A DNA stretch of 64,000 bases, from positions 349,165 through 413,164 of the forward strand of contig JASLQO010000032.1 of assembly GCA_030744435.1 (NCBI GenBank), read 5' to 3'. Positions 44,313 through 53,405 of this stretch are shown here, in pieces (position 1 is the first letter of the stretch; every line of letters starts with the position of its first letter). This DNA comes from JASLQO01 sp002327525. GTDB taxonomy: Bacteria > Pseudomonadota > Gammaproteobacteria > Pseudomonadales > Azotimanducaceae. Position numbers and translations under genes: made by a program. Below the pieces are notes generated by a model that was given only the letters and a program-made list of their open reading frames with translations, searched no databases and was not told where the DNA came from.

Positions 44313-45269
44313 TCACTCATCCGGCTGATCGAGGTATTCACTGAGCCCGTATCCCACCCGCTCGCCGTCGAGCGTGTACTCCGTCATCCCCTCACCCACG
44401 TGTGTGTTGGTGCCCGCACGTCGATTGCGAAGAGGAATGAAACCCATGACACGCCCCTCGAGCACGCGCACGCTGCCGTCGTCCATTTCAAGGTCGGCTT
44501 TCAGTGCGCGATGATAATTGGTACTCGGTTCGTATTCCGTTTCGACCTTGGCCCTGACGATTCGATTCAACTGGTCACCTTCCTGGAACAGCCCGCCGCC
44601 CTCACCCTGGCCGTTGGTGCGCACGATCATGCCGAGATCATCACCAAAATTGCCGGTGATCCAGCGGTAGGAGGGAGTAGCCTGCCAGAAACGTGGGCCC
44701 CACGAGTGGTCGCGCAGACCGTGCCCGGAGAACTCGAGAGCCGGTTCGTCACCCAGGCGGACGGTCCCTTCCACACGCATGTGCTGCTCGGTGTGCGCCC
44801 GCGCGAACTGATTGCCATCGTCGGGATCACCGACGTGGCCGTACAGCGGGCCGACAGCGATGTGTGTCAGATCTATCTCGAGACGCCGTTTCTCGTTTTC
44901 GCGAAAGGCCTTGCCCGGATCCTGCATGGCACGTGGATCCGCCAGGTACAGGGCATCTCCCAGGTAGGTGGTACGAATGCGCTCTGTGGCTTGCACCACC
45001 TCGACCTTCAATCCACCCGCATCCCACCCATCGTTGTGCGCAATGGCGGGTTTGGCGTAATTGAACAGCGCCGAACCATCCGGATTCCAGACGATTACCG
45101 TCATCTCGGCGTAACCCTCATTGGCACGATTACCCATCCGCACGAACCCACCGCGGTTGTGCGCGCGATCGAAAAAGTTGAAATAGACCGACTCGTTGAA
45201 GTTTTTCTCTTCACCAAGCGGGTGTGTATAGTCGTCTTCAGGCGTGAGGTTACCGACTATTCTGGCCAT
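44313..45269 (-). CDS. DUF7064/7065-type (AttH/CrtC lipocalin-like) protein
   Basis: A 318-residue beta-rich protein: ESVYFNFFDRAHNRGGFVRM, GNRANEGYAEMTV, EFSGHGLRDHSWGPRFWQ, YRWITGNFGDDLGMIV. The GxRDHSWGPR motif and double lipocalin fold resemble AttH and hydroxyneurosporene synthase (CrtC), and proteins now grouped as DUF7064/DUF7065 in bacteria degrading steroids and terpenes. AGGAG five bases before ATG at 45269 sets the start. Function is unknown; a hydratase or lipid-binding role is possible. Confidence 0.75.
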   Translation of the reverse strand: MARIVGNLTPEDDYTHPLGEEKNFNESVYFNFFDRAHNRGGFVRMGNRANEGYAEMTVIVWNPDGSALFNYAKPAIAHNDGWDAGGLKVEVVQATERIRTTYLGDALYLADPRAMQDPGKAFRENEKRRLEIDLTHIAVGPLYGHVGDPDDGNQFARAHTEQHMRVEGTVRLGDEPALEFSGHGLRDHSWGPRFWQATPSYRWITGNFGDDLGMIVRTNGQGEGGGLFQEGDQLNRIVRAKVETEYEPSTNYHRALKADLEMDDGSVRVLEGRVMGFIPLRNRRAGTNTHVGEGMTEYTLDGERVGYGLSEYLDQPDE

Positions 45270-45451
45270 GGTTGCTCCTAGCGTATTCTGGCGGTTGAGA
45301 GAGACCCATCTGCGCGCCTCTGTCGAAGTGGCCACAGGATCTGTCGAGATGAACGCTCAGACGGTATCTCCCTTTGCATACGTTGCATGAATCATACCCA
45401 AAACACACGCTGCTCTGCCCTAGACCACCAAACGGAGGCTAGTCTCGCCCG

Positions 45452-45690
45452 TTACCACCCCCCCTGGCAGACGGCAACAACCTTGTTGCCATCGAGATCG
45501 CGCACATAGCATGCGTAAGATCCATCGTGCACTTTGGCACTGATGCCAGGCGAACCCTCATCGATCGCACCCAGAATGAGGCTGACTCGATAGAACTCAT
45601 CCACTGCCTCCACCGAAGGTGCCACGAAGCACACCTCGTCCCGTTGCCGGCTGTCCTATGGCGGCCAGTACATTGTCCTAAAGGCGCATT
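45452..45690 (-). pseudogene. VOC-family (glyoxalase-like) C-terminal remnant
   Basis: The minus strand reads NVLAAIGQPATGR in one frame, then VCFVAPSVEAVDEFYRVSLI and YACYVRDLDGNKVVAVCQGG in another. This is the second half of a single-domain VOC protein such as those ending in RDLDGNKVEAVC. A frameshift lies near 45640 and the N-terminal half is missing. It is a dead gene next to the DUF7064 gene. Confidence 0.7.
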
Positions 45691-45694
45691 GTGC

Positions 45695-46165
45695 CGGCTA
45701 TGTTGTTAGAACCCGGGATGACGTGGTTAAACAACCTATGGCTGCACACGAATGTGAATTCTGGTTTCCGACACATCCAGTTCCAGCCGACGTCGGCTCG
45801 CCCATCTTCAGCCGCGGTGTCGACAAGCCTCATCCCGCCAGCCGTGCCGATACCTGGTTGTAGTACAACATCAGAAAAGTGCTGATCGTAAAACTCTTAC
45901 CGACAGCCGACATCGGGCAGCCCTGCAAGCCCCTGAAAAAAAGCACCGATATCGGTGCGGGTCCAGGACGCCGCACCCCGCGGCCTAACTTGGTATGGAT
46001 CGATATCAGTCAACATTCATAGGATCAGCAGATACGAGCATTCATAAAGCTACGTGAAGGGCTCCATGCCGCATCCACCGGTAGCGGAACGAGGTTCTGC
46101 CCAATCAAACAAAACCTAGCCGATTCCGAGATCGGTTTCGACCAGGTTGCACACCACCACGCTAA
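45695..46165. other. Intergenic region without recognisable genes
   Basis: About 470 bases with short frames on both strands that lack ribosome binding sites and family motifs. The only structure I can point to is the terminator-like palindrome at 45936-45958. Confidence 0.5.
45936..45958 (-). terminator. Orphan rho-independent terminator (minus strand)
   Basis: GCACCGATATCGGTGC is a perfect 16-base palindrome at 45943-45958, preceded on the plus strand by seven A residues. Read on the minus strand it is a stem GCACCG/CGGTGC with an ATAT loop, followed by seven T residues. That is a canonical terminator, yet no minus-strand gene is recognisable upstream of it before the plus-strand gene at 46166. 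Confidence 0.6.
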
Positions 46166-46651
46166 ATGATTGACTTTCAAACCATGGCACCCTACTCCCG
46201 AATCGTGTTGGCCGTATTCGTCTGCATGTTGGTCAGCGGGGTCGTGCAAGCGGAGGAGCGCCATGAGTACTTCTCGATAGCTAAAACAATGGATTCGGCG
46301 CTGGCACAGTCTGCTATCGGCGAAGACATCCGCCTCATATTCGATCAACGGCAACCGTTCACACCAGTTCGCTCGTTCGGTACCTTCAGTGCGAACAGTG
46401 AAATCGGGTATGCCGACAAGACAGCCGATAGTTCCTGCACACAGGCCTTCATCTCTGCGCTCGTTTCACTGCAGCAGAGAGCACGACTTGAGGGTGCCAA
46501 TGCCGTCTTATACCCCTCAACGGAGCCTTCGAGCGAAAGCACATCAGCGTCTCTGTCATTCAGATGCGACATCGGCGTACTCAACACATCGGTTTCACTA
46601 CACGGCGAAGTAGTGATTCTCGAGCAAGCTCTCACACCTGCTGCGCTCTAA
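46166..46651 (+). CDS. Small exported protein (excinuclease-annotated family)
   Basis: A 161-residue protein with a signal peptide (YSRIVLAVFVCMLVSGVVQA), then FSIAKTMDSALAQSAIGEDI, RSFGTFSANSEIGYADKT and FISALVSLQQRARLEGANAV. This resembles a family of about 150-residue secreted proteins, often mislabelled as an excinuclease ATPase subunit in Pseudomonas and relatives; the true function is unknown. Two conserved-looking Cys are present (SSCTQAF and FRCDIG). An ATG at 46184 is an alternative start; neither has a clear ribosome binding site. Confidence 0.65.
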   Translation: MIDFQTMAPYSRIVLAVFVCMLVSGVVQAEERHEYFSIAKTMDSALAQSAIGEDIRLIFDQRQPFTPVRSFGTFSANSEIGYADKTADSSCTQAFISALVSLQQRARLEGANAVLYPSTEPSSESTSASLSFRCDIGVLNTSVSLHGEVVILEQALTPAAL

Positions 46652-46728
46652 AGAATCCAACTGAAGTAGAATGGCGCGCTCTGCGCGCGACGTCCGTGTC
46701 CTCAATTCCGCAATCCGCCGGCCGTTTC

Positions 46729-46940
46729 ATGGGTTGGCGAATGGTAGCCGTAGCCTTCTTCGTCGACTTCGTCGCGGTGGCTTTCTTCTTCTACTCCTAC
46801 GGGATCTTCTTCAAAGACATTGCGGCGCGGAGTTCGGTGGTTCGCACCTCGGCGTGTCATTGGGGCTGACAATCACCGCCGCCATGGGCGCAGTCGCGAT
46901 TCCCCTCATCGGTCAGCGCGCAAATCGTGCCAGACGCGCA
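46729..46940 (+). pseudogene. MFS transporter N-terminal remnant
   Basis: From ATG the frame reads MGWRMVAVAFFVDFVAVAFF and FYSYGIFFKDIAA, the first helix of a monocarboxylate-type MFS protein. The continuation AEFGGSHLGVSLGLTITAAM and GAVAIPLIGQ is in another frame, implying a two-base insertion near 46832. The sequence then degenerates and runs into the end of the convergent sulfatase gene. More than 300 residues are missing. Confidence 0.7.
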
Positions 46941-48400
46941 TCGAACAAGGGTGAAGCAATGCGCGTCCGTGCACGATGCCGTGCCACGGCGTCCAGCATC
47001 TCCTCCATCCGTTCAGGATGACGGGCGGCGACGTCATGACGTTCGCCGGGATCCTCACGCAGATCGTACAATCTCGGTGTCTCCAACACCTGCCTCTCCG
47101 GAGGCAATCCGTACGCACCCTCGGCAACCAACTGCACCTTGAAATCACCCCGCCGCAACGCCTGCAGCTCTCCCGCGCGGTAGTAGGCGATTTCCGAGCG
47201 CGGACTCTCGCCCGTGCCTTTCAGGACCGACGTCAGATCCAGGCCGTCGATGCCGGAAACGGGCTGCGCGCCAGCGAGACTCAGGCTGGTTGCGAACAGA
47301 TCCATGGTGCTGCCGATGCCGCTCACCACTTCCGGTGTGATGGTGCCCGGCCACCAGAACACGGCGGGCACGCGCATTCCGCCTTCGAATGTCGTGCCTT
47401 TGCCATTGTTGAGTAGCCCGGCGCTGCCGCCATGGTGGCGCATGGACAGCCAGGGGCCGTTGTCGCTGGTGAAAATCACCAGCGTATGCTCTGCCACTCC
47501 GGCACGTTCGAGCGCAGCACGCACCTGTCCCACGCTCCAATCGATCTCCTCGATGACATCGCCATAGCGTTTACCGAGTGAACGGCCCTGAAAGTCAGAG
47601 CTGGCGAAGATCGGTGTATGCGGCATGGTGTATGGCATGTACAACAGAAACGGCCTATCGGCATTGCGCTGCACGAACGCCACCGCCTGCTCGGTGTAGC
47701 GCCGTGTGAGCGTCGGCTGGTGCGCCGGTCGCTCCACCACGCGCTCACCTGAGCCCGAGCTCTCAAGCAGCGGTACGTTCCAGTATTCGACCTTCGGTTC
47801 TGCATACCTGCCACTGCGAGCCGCCATCACCCCCGCAATCGCCTCCGCTCCGCCCCTGGCGCGCATCGCCAGCAGCTCATCGAACGAGGTGCTATCGGCC
47901 CAATCCATGTCGTTGGAATAAGGCAGCCCGTACCAGTAATCGAACCCATGACGTGTGGGGTAGGCGCCAGGTGCATCACCAAGGTGCCATTTACCGATGA
48001 TGGCGCTACGGTATCCCTCGGCGCCGAGCGCCTCTGCGAGGGTGGTTTCAGGTTCGGGAATACCCAGCTCCTCTCCCGGGAACATCACCCGTATCCGCTG
48101 ACCGTAAAGGCCGGTTCGAACCGGCAGTTTTCCCGTAAGCAACGCACCACGGCTCGGAGAACAAACGGGCGCCGCCACGTAGAAATCGGTCCAGCGCTGT
48201 CCCTCTCGTGCCAGCTGGTCGATGTTGGGCGTGCGAATGTTGGGATGTCCGTAGCTGCCGAGGTCGCCGTAGCCGAGATCATCGGCAAACAGGATCACTA
48301 TGTTGGGCTGCCTCTGGCCGGTTGTCCCGAGTGCGGCCGATTGCTGCAACTGGCAAGACGTGAGTAAGGTGGCGGCGGCAAACAAAGCCAATGCGCGCAT
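46913..48400 (-). CDS. Arylsulfatase-family lipoprotein sulfatase
   Basis: A 495-residue type I sulfatase hydrolysing sulfate esters. The N-terminus has a lipobox (TLLTSC, Cys16), suggesting membrane anchoring outside the cytoplasm. Metal and catalytic motifs: NIVILFADDLGYGDLGSYG, the formylglycine site CSPSRGALLTG (Cys80), GKWHLG and FTSDNGPW. The Cys must be converted to formylglycine by a sulfatase-modifying factor, not seen here. The start at 48400 follows GGGAGG. Sulfated algal glycans or steroid sulfates are possible substrates. Confidence 0.9.
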   Translation of the reverse strand: MRALALFAAATLLTSCQLQQSAALGTTGQRQPNIVILFADDLGYGDLGSYGHPNIRTPNIDQLAREGQRWTDFYVAAPVCSPSRGALLTGKLPVRTGLYGQRIRVMFPGEELGIPEPETTLAEALGAEGYRSAIIGKWHLGDAPGAYPTRHGFDYWYGLPYSNDMDWADSTSFDELLAMRARGGAEAIAGVMAARSGRYAEPKVEYWNVPLLESSGSGERVVERPAHQPTLTRRYTEQAVAFVQRNADRPFLLYMPYTMPHTPIFASSDFQGRSLGKRYGDVIEEIDWSVGQVRAALERAGVAEHTLVIFTSDNGPWLSMRHHGGSAGLLNNGKGTTFEGGMRVPAVFWWPGTITPEVVSGIGSTMDLFATSLSLAGAQPVSGIDGLDLTSVLKGTGESPRSEIAYYRAGELQALRRGDFKVQLVAEGAYGLPPERQVLETPRLYDLREDPGERHDVAARHPERMEEMLDAVARHRARTRIASPLFDARLARFAR

Positions 48401-48428
48401 GGGGCCTCCCTGGGTAACGAGATAAGGA

Positions 48429-51400
48429 TCAGGAACCAGCGTCCGGCGCCGGTTGCGCCTCGGAGAGAGAATGGTCGCTCGCGAAATCGTCCGCAACCTC
48501 TTTACCCAGCGCGATGCGGTAGAAAACCGGTACCGCTACCAGGGTCAGAAGTGTTGCGAACGCGAGCCCCGACATGATGCACACCGCCATTTCCTTGAAG
48601 AACGCATCCGCCAACAGCGGTGACATGCCCGCGATGGTTGTACCGGTTGCCAAAAAAACCGGCCGCAGGCGGCTGACACTCGCCCTCACCATGGTAGAGA
48701 GTGTGTGTCCCTCTTCCACCAGACGCTTGTCGATCTCATCCACCAGCACTATGCAGTTCTTGATCAACATGCCGGACAAGCTCAGGAATCCGAGAAGTGC
48801 GGAAAAGGTCAAAGGCAGATCCGTTGCCAGCAATCCGATGACCACACCGCAGACAATCATCGGTACCGTCAGCCAGATCACAATCGGCTGTCGAAGCCGT
48901 CCGAACATCAGGATGGTGAGTAGCAGCATCACGCCGAACGCAACCGGAATCCGATCTATGAGCGACTCGTTCGCCTCGAGATTGGCCTCGTGCTCACCTC
49001 CCCACTCCAACCGGTAACCGGGCGGCAGTTCGATGGCCTCCACATCCCCCTGAATCCGGTCGAACGTGCGCGTGGAATTATGTCCGATCGGGGGATTCGC
49101 CATCACGTCGATACTACGCACGCGTTCGCGCCGGTGAATCATGGTGTCCTCGGCGATCAGCTCCATCGAAGAAACCACCCGAGACATTGGGATGTGTTTC
49201 TGCTGGGCCAGGCTCCAGACCAGCCGGCCAGTCAGCCCGCCGATATCTCTTCGTTCGTCCACCGGTGCCCGGGCGATGATGGGGATCAACTTATCACTAT
49301 CGCGAAACAACCCCACCGGCACCCCTAATGTGGCGAACGCCAGACTCTGAGCAACATCTCTGCGTGCCACACCCGCTAGCCGCGCTCCGGCCTCGTCGAA
49401 CTTGGGCACCAACTGCAGCGCGGGCGCCCGCCAATTGGTCTTGCGATCGATCAGCTCGTGCCCGAGATAGACATCCAGCGCCTGCTCCGCCAGATCGCGC
49501 AACACCCGAGCATCGGGGCCCGAGAAGCGTGCCTCGATCTTCGACGTGCCGCTGCTCGGTGTGAACTCCGCACGCGTCACCTGAATCTCGGCGTCCGGCC
49601 TGAGCCCGCGCAGTTCATCAGCCACCGCCACCATGTCGTCGTTCATCCTGGTGACGTCCGCCACACGCGCCACGAGCTGCGAATACGCGGAGTTGGGCTG
49701 CTCCGGATGCATGATGGTGGTGAAGCGCGTAGCGCCCCGCCCGATGAAACTGGTCACCGCCACCACGTTTTCGCGTTCGGCGATCACACTCTCGAGCTCC
49801 TGCACGTCCGCCGCCGTCGTGTTGATATCCGTGCCTTCGGCCAGCCGGTAATCGACGTAGAAAAGCGGCGTGTTGGTGATCGGAAAGAACCCTTGCTTGA
49901 CGAACTGAAAGCCCCAGACACATGCCGCCGTGATGGCAACGATGATGAGGCTGGTAAACCAGGTGCGGCGCAGGCCGAACCGAATCAACAGCCTGTAAGG
50001 TGCATAGGCCCAGCTCGAGTACAGCGCATCTTCCGATTCCGCAGCCCCTGCTCTCAACAGGTAGGTGCCGAACAACGGGACCACGGTAACGGCAAGCACC
50101 CAGCTCAGGAGCAGCGAGATCGCCACCACCTGAAACAACGAGAACAGGAAGTGCCCACTGCCGTCGTCCGACAGGCTAATGGGGCCGAACGCGGCAATAC
50201 CGATCACCGTGGCGCCGAGCAGCGCGTACTGGGTGCGCTGCACCGCACGCGCACCCGCCTCAGCCGGCGTGAGTCCCTGTCGCACCCCGATCACCATCGC
50301 CTCGGCGACGACGATGCCATTGTCCACCAGCATGCCCATCGAGATCATGAGCGCTCCGAGGGAGATGCGCTGCAGTTCGATACCCATTACCGACATGACG
50401 TAAAAAGTGCCGAGCACCGTGAGCAGCAGCACGGTGCCGACCACGGCACCCGCCCGCCAGCCCATGAACAGACACAGCGCAGCGACCACCGTGGCGACCG
50501 AGAGTACGAGGTTCTGCATGAACTGCCGCATGGACGCATCCACCACCTCGTGCTGTTCGTAGATCGCGTCCATTTCCACACCCAGCGGCAGTTCCTGCAT
50601 CAGTTCCTGAAGCCTGGCATCCACGGCACGACCCACGTCCACCACATTCTTGTCCGTCACCGCCGACACGCCGACCGTAAACACGCGCACGCCATTGTGC
50701 CGGATGAGCTGAAAGGGCACCTCCACGTGCTCACGGGTGACGCTGGCGATGTCGGCCAGCCGCACGAATTCCGTCGATCCGGGCCGGCCGATGCGCATGT
50801 CTTCCACCGCGCGCACCGAATCGAACGCCATCTCGGGTGCGATACGCAGGCGCCGGCCATCGAAGGCAATGGATCCCGCCGGAGTGATTTGGTTCTCCAC
50901 GGCGATGCTCGAAAACAGCGCGTCTACCGGCAATCCCAGACGGCCGAAACGCGTATGATCGATCTCGATGTAAATCGCCTCCTGTGGTTCCCCCGCGGTC
51001 TGTACCTTGGCAACGTCCGTCACGTTCTTCAGCGTCGTGGCGATGTGACGGGACATATCGAAAATCTCGGCGGCGCTGTAACCCGGCGCGCTGAACGCAT
51101 ACATCATGCCGTACACATCGCCGAAGTCGTCCTCCACGAGGGGCACTCCCGTACCAGGCGGCAGGCGCCCCGCCGCTTCCGCCACCCGGCGGCGAAGTTC
51201 GTCGAATATCTGCGGCGTTTCTTCCGTGTCGAACTGCTCCTGCAACCGCACGCTGACCTCGGAGCGGCCAGCCACCGACTTGGACGTCAGATCTTCGACG
51301 TAAGGCAGTTCCTGAAGTGCCGCCTCGATGACGTCCGTCACCTCCTGTTCCACCTCTGTCGCGGACGCACCGTCATATGCCGTGATGATCATGGCGGTCT

Positions 51401-51539
51401 TGATCGGAAAAACCGGATCTTCCAGGCGGCCGACAGAATCGATGCCGACGATGCCGCCGCTGATGCAGGCCAACACCAGAATCCAGGTATACAGTGGCCG
51501 CTCGATAGAAAAACGGGCAATGCCAGACGCCGGATTCAC
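48429..51539 (-). CDS. RND-family efflux permease
   Basis: A 1036-residue AcrB/MexB-superfamily inner-membrane pump with twelve helices in two repeats and two large periplasmic loops. The start is ARFSIERPLYTWILVLACIS; the fourth helix reads ISMGMLVDNGIVVAEAMVIG, with one Asp in place of the Asp pair of AcrB; GHFLFSLF and VLVDEIDKRLVEEGHT follow. It overlaps the membrane-fusion gene by four bases. It would expel hydrophobic compounds with proton counterflow. No outer-membrane channel gene is in the cluster. Confidence 0.92.
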   Translation of the reverse strand: MNPASGIARFSIERPLYTWILVLACISGGIVGIDSVGRLEDPVFPIKTAMIITAYDGASATEVEQEVTDVIEAALQELPYVEDLTSKSVAGRSEVSVRLQEQFDTEETPQIFDELRRRVAEAAGRLPPGTGVPLVEDDFGDVYGMMYAFSAPGYSAAEIFDMSRHIATTLKNVTDVAKVQTAGEPQEAIYIEIDHTRFGRLGLPVDALFSSIAVENQITPAGSIAFDGRRLRIAPEMAFDSVRAVEDMRIGRPGSTEFVRLADIASVTREHVEVPFQLIRHNGVRVFTVGVSAVTDKNVVDVGRAVDARLQELMQELPLGVEMDAIYEQHEVVDASMRQFMQNLVLSVATVVAALCLFMGWRAGAVVGTVLLLTVLGTFYVMSVMGIELQRISLGALMISMGMLVDNGIVVAEAMVIGVRQGLTPAEAGARAVQRTQYALLGATVIGIAAFGPISLSDDGSGHFLFSLFQVVAISLLLSWVLAVTVVPLFGTYLLRAGAAESEDALYSSWAYAPYRLLIRFGLRRTWFTSLIIVAITAACVWGFQFVKQGFFPITNTPLFYVDYRLAEGTDINTTAADVQELESVIAERENVVAVTSFIGRGATRFTTIMHPEQPNSAYSQLVARVADVTRMNDDMVAVADELRGLRPDAEIQVTRAEFTPSSGTSKIEARFSGPDARVLRDLAEQALDVYLGHELIDRKTNWRAPALQLVPKFDEAGARLAGVARRDVAQSLAFATLGVPVGLFRDSDKLIPIIARAPVDERRDIGGLTGRLVWSLAQQKHIPMSRVVSSMELIAEDTMIHRRERVRSIDVMANPPIGHNSTRTFDRIQGDVEAIELPPGYRLEWGGEHEANLEANESLIDRIPVAFGVMLLLTILMFGRLRQPIVIWLTVPMIVCGVVIGLLATDLPLTFSALLGFLSLSGMLIKNCIVLVDEIDKRLVEEGHTLSTMVRASVSRLRPVFLATGTTIAGMSPLLADAFFKEMAVCIMSGLAFATLLTLVAVPVFYRIALGKEVADDFASDHSLSEAQPAPDAGS

Positions 51540-52597
51540 CAGAACGCTCTGACCGGCTCACCCAGCGTACGTACGCGCATACCTTCCTGGAGCCGGCTGG
51601 CGCCGGTCGCCACCACCATCTCGCCATCCTCGAGCCCCGACAGAACGGGTATGCCATTCTCGGTCGGTGCCGCCACTTCTACCCTCCGTCGGGTCACACC
51701 CTGTGAAACCGAGTCGTACAACCAAACATAGAAGGTCTTGTCGCTGGCGCTCACCAGTGCGCTGGCCGGCAGGTGCACGATAACTTCGTTCGCCCCCTTG
51801 CGCAGCGTCGAGTGAACAGTTGCCGTCATACCGGGCAATACCGTGAATCGCTGCGGGGTTTGCATGGCGAACGACACCTCGTAGGTCTGCGCCAGCGCAT
51901 CTGCCTCTCCTCGATTCTCGAACGGCGTGAGCGTGAAACGCTCTCCGGGGATGAACGGGAACTCCGCCTCGAGGCTCACCACTTCTTCGATCGTTACCGT
52001 CGCGAGCAGCTGCTCCGGGATGTTGGCGACCACCAGCAGTTGATGAAGATCGTTCAAGCGCGCGATGCGCATGCCAATCTGCACGTTGACAAAATTGTCC
52101 ACGTAGCGCTGAGCGACATAGGCATCGAAGGGGGCGGTTATGCGGCTGTCCGCCAGCGATTCCCTGGCTCTTTCGAGACGTACACGCTGCAGCTCGTATA
52201 TCGACTTAGCGTCATCGACGATGGACTGCGCGATGGAGCGCTGACGCAGCATCCGATGTTTACGCTCAAGATCCTGGCGGGCAAGCTGCACCTGTACCTC
52301 CGCCTCGCGCACGGCAAGCTCGAACTTGGTGGGATCGAGTGCCGCCACAAGCTCTCCGCGGGCAACCGTCTGTCCCTCCAGAATGGGTAACTCGTTCAGC
52401 GGACCGGATACTTCGAAGGAGACATCGATGGATTGCGCGGCTTCCACACGCGCGACAAATTCATGACTGACGGTTTCACCCGCCGTACTCACGATCAGGA
52501 TGCGCGCAGGGCGCACCGCCTGATCTGCGGGTTCCGGCGCACCTCGACCTTCGCAACCGGCAAGCACCAAGACAACGGCGAGCAGCAAGATTCTCAT
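51536..52597 (-). CDS. RND efflux membrane-fusion (periplasmic adaptor) subunit
   Basis: A 353-residue HlyD/AcrA-family lipoprotein: signal with lipobox (LLLAVVLVLAGC), lipoyl half-motifs (GPLNELPILEGQTVARGELV and RITAPFDAYVAQRYVDNFVN), a helical hairpin of only moderate length (about 85-145), beta-barrel and membrane-proximal domains. It bridges the RND pump and an outer-membrane channel. It overlaps both the TetR gene and the pump gene by four bases. Confidence 0.92.
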   Translation of the reverse strand: MRILLLAVVLVLAGCEGRGAPEPADQAVRPARILIVSTAGETVSHEFVARVEAAQSIDVSFEVSGPLNELPILEGQTVARGELVAALDPTKFELAVREAEVQVQLARQDLERKHRMLRQRSIAQSIVDDAKSIYELQRVRLERARESLADSRITAPFDAYVAQRYVDNFVNVQIGMRIARLNDLHQLLVVANIPEQLLATVTIEEVVSLEAEFPFIPGERFTLTPFENRGEADALAQTYEVSFAMQTPQRFTVLPGMTATVHSTLRKGANEVIVHLPASALVSASDKTFYVWLYDSVSQGVTRRRVEVAAPTENGIPVLSGLEDGEMVVATGASRLQEGMRVRTLGEPVRAFW

Positions 52598-53142
52598 GAT
52601 CCCGCCTCTGCGATCATCGCATCCATCACACCTCGCACCTGTCGACTCTCCGACTGAGACAAAGGCGTAAGACCCAGCATCTCCATCAACATCAGCCCCT
52701 GCAGGGCGAGAAAGACGACGAGCCGCTGATCACCGCCATCCGATGTGCTCCGCAACTCCTTCACCCTGTCCCCGAGGTACTCTCTGGCCGGCGCGAGCAG
52801 CTGAGGATTCTCGGCCGCCGCTGCCAGAATGGCCCTGGACATGGCTCGTTCCCGGTCACTCTGATCGAGCTCGCTGTGAATGAACGCGCGCAACATCGCT
52901 CCCGGGGTGTCGCCGAGCTTTTGCCGAAAACGCTCTGTGCGCAAACTTACGTCGCTGAGCAACGACTGCAGCATCCCTTCGAGGAGCGCACGCTTGTTCG
53001 GAAAATGGTAGAGAACGCCGCCCTTGGACAACCCTGATTCCTGCGCAACCGCATCGATCGTCAGATGTGCGGCACCGGCGCGCTGAACCACATTCACCGC
53101 CGCGTCCATGATGACACCCTTCTGATTGTGCCTGCCCATCAC
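52594..53142 (-). CDS. TetR-family transcriptional repressor
   Basis: A 182-residue regulator: N-terminal helix-turn-helix (AVNVVQRAGAAHLTIDAVAQ, then ESGLSKGGVLYHFPNKRALL) and a C-terminal ligand domain of the TetR_C type. It is first in the operon with the adaptor and pump, coupled by ATGA. A perfect palindrome 35 bases before its start is the likely operator, so it probably represses its own operon until a pump substrate binds. Confidence 0.9.
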   Translation of the reverse strand: MMGRHNQKGVIMDAAVNVVQRAGAAHLTIDAVAQESGLSKGGVLYHFPNKRALLEGMLQSLLSDVSLRTERFRQKLGDTPGAMLRAFIHSELDQSDRERAMSRAILAAAAENPQLLAPAREYLGDRVKELRSTSDGGDQRLVVFLALQGLMLMEMLGLTPLSQSESRQVRGVMDAMIAEAGS

Positions 53143-53176
53143 GCTGCCGCCATAGGTAAGATTGGATGTTAACTAT

Positions 53177-53190
53177 ACCGTCCGGACGGT
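53177..53190. promoter_or_regulatory. Palindromic TetR operator
   Basis: ACCGTCCGGACGGT is a perfect 14-base palindrome with further partial symmetry outside (CAT and its complement after a two-base mismatch). It lies in the 263-base divergent region between the tetR-RND operon and the MFS gene, nearest to tetR. Confidence 0.75.
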
Positions 53191-53405
53191 TAAGTAACAA
53201 TCTTCTGGCGAATGCTGCACTAGCGGTGAGATCAGGCGCTTCATGGAGGATGTCAAGGCCACCGCCATCGTCTGGCGGGGAGACGATCCGATCCGCGTGG
53301 GCAGCGTGTAACGCTCGGTGCTTCGAGCCGGGTTCTGGTCAATCGTGACCGTGTTGACTAGGCTGCATCGTCCACCCCTGAATACTGAAACGTTGCGCAA
53401 GGCTC

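Noticed and set aside
45691..45885. A short plus-strand frame before the orphan terminator
   Set aside because: No ribosome binding site, no motif, Ser/Pro-rich composition; treated as non-coding.
49458..51731. A 757-codon open frame on the plus strand
   Set aside because: It lies antisense to the RND pump and adaptor, has His/Arg-rich low-complexity composition typical of GC-rich antisense frames, and no family motif.
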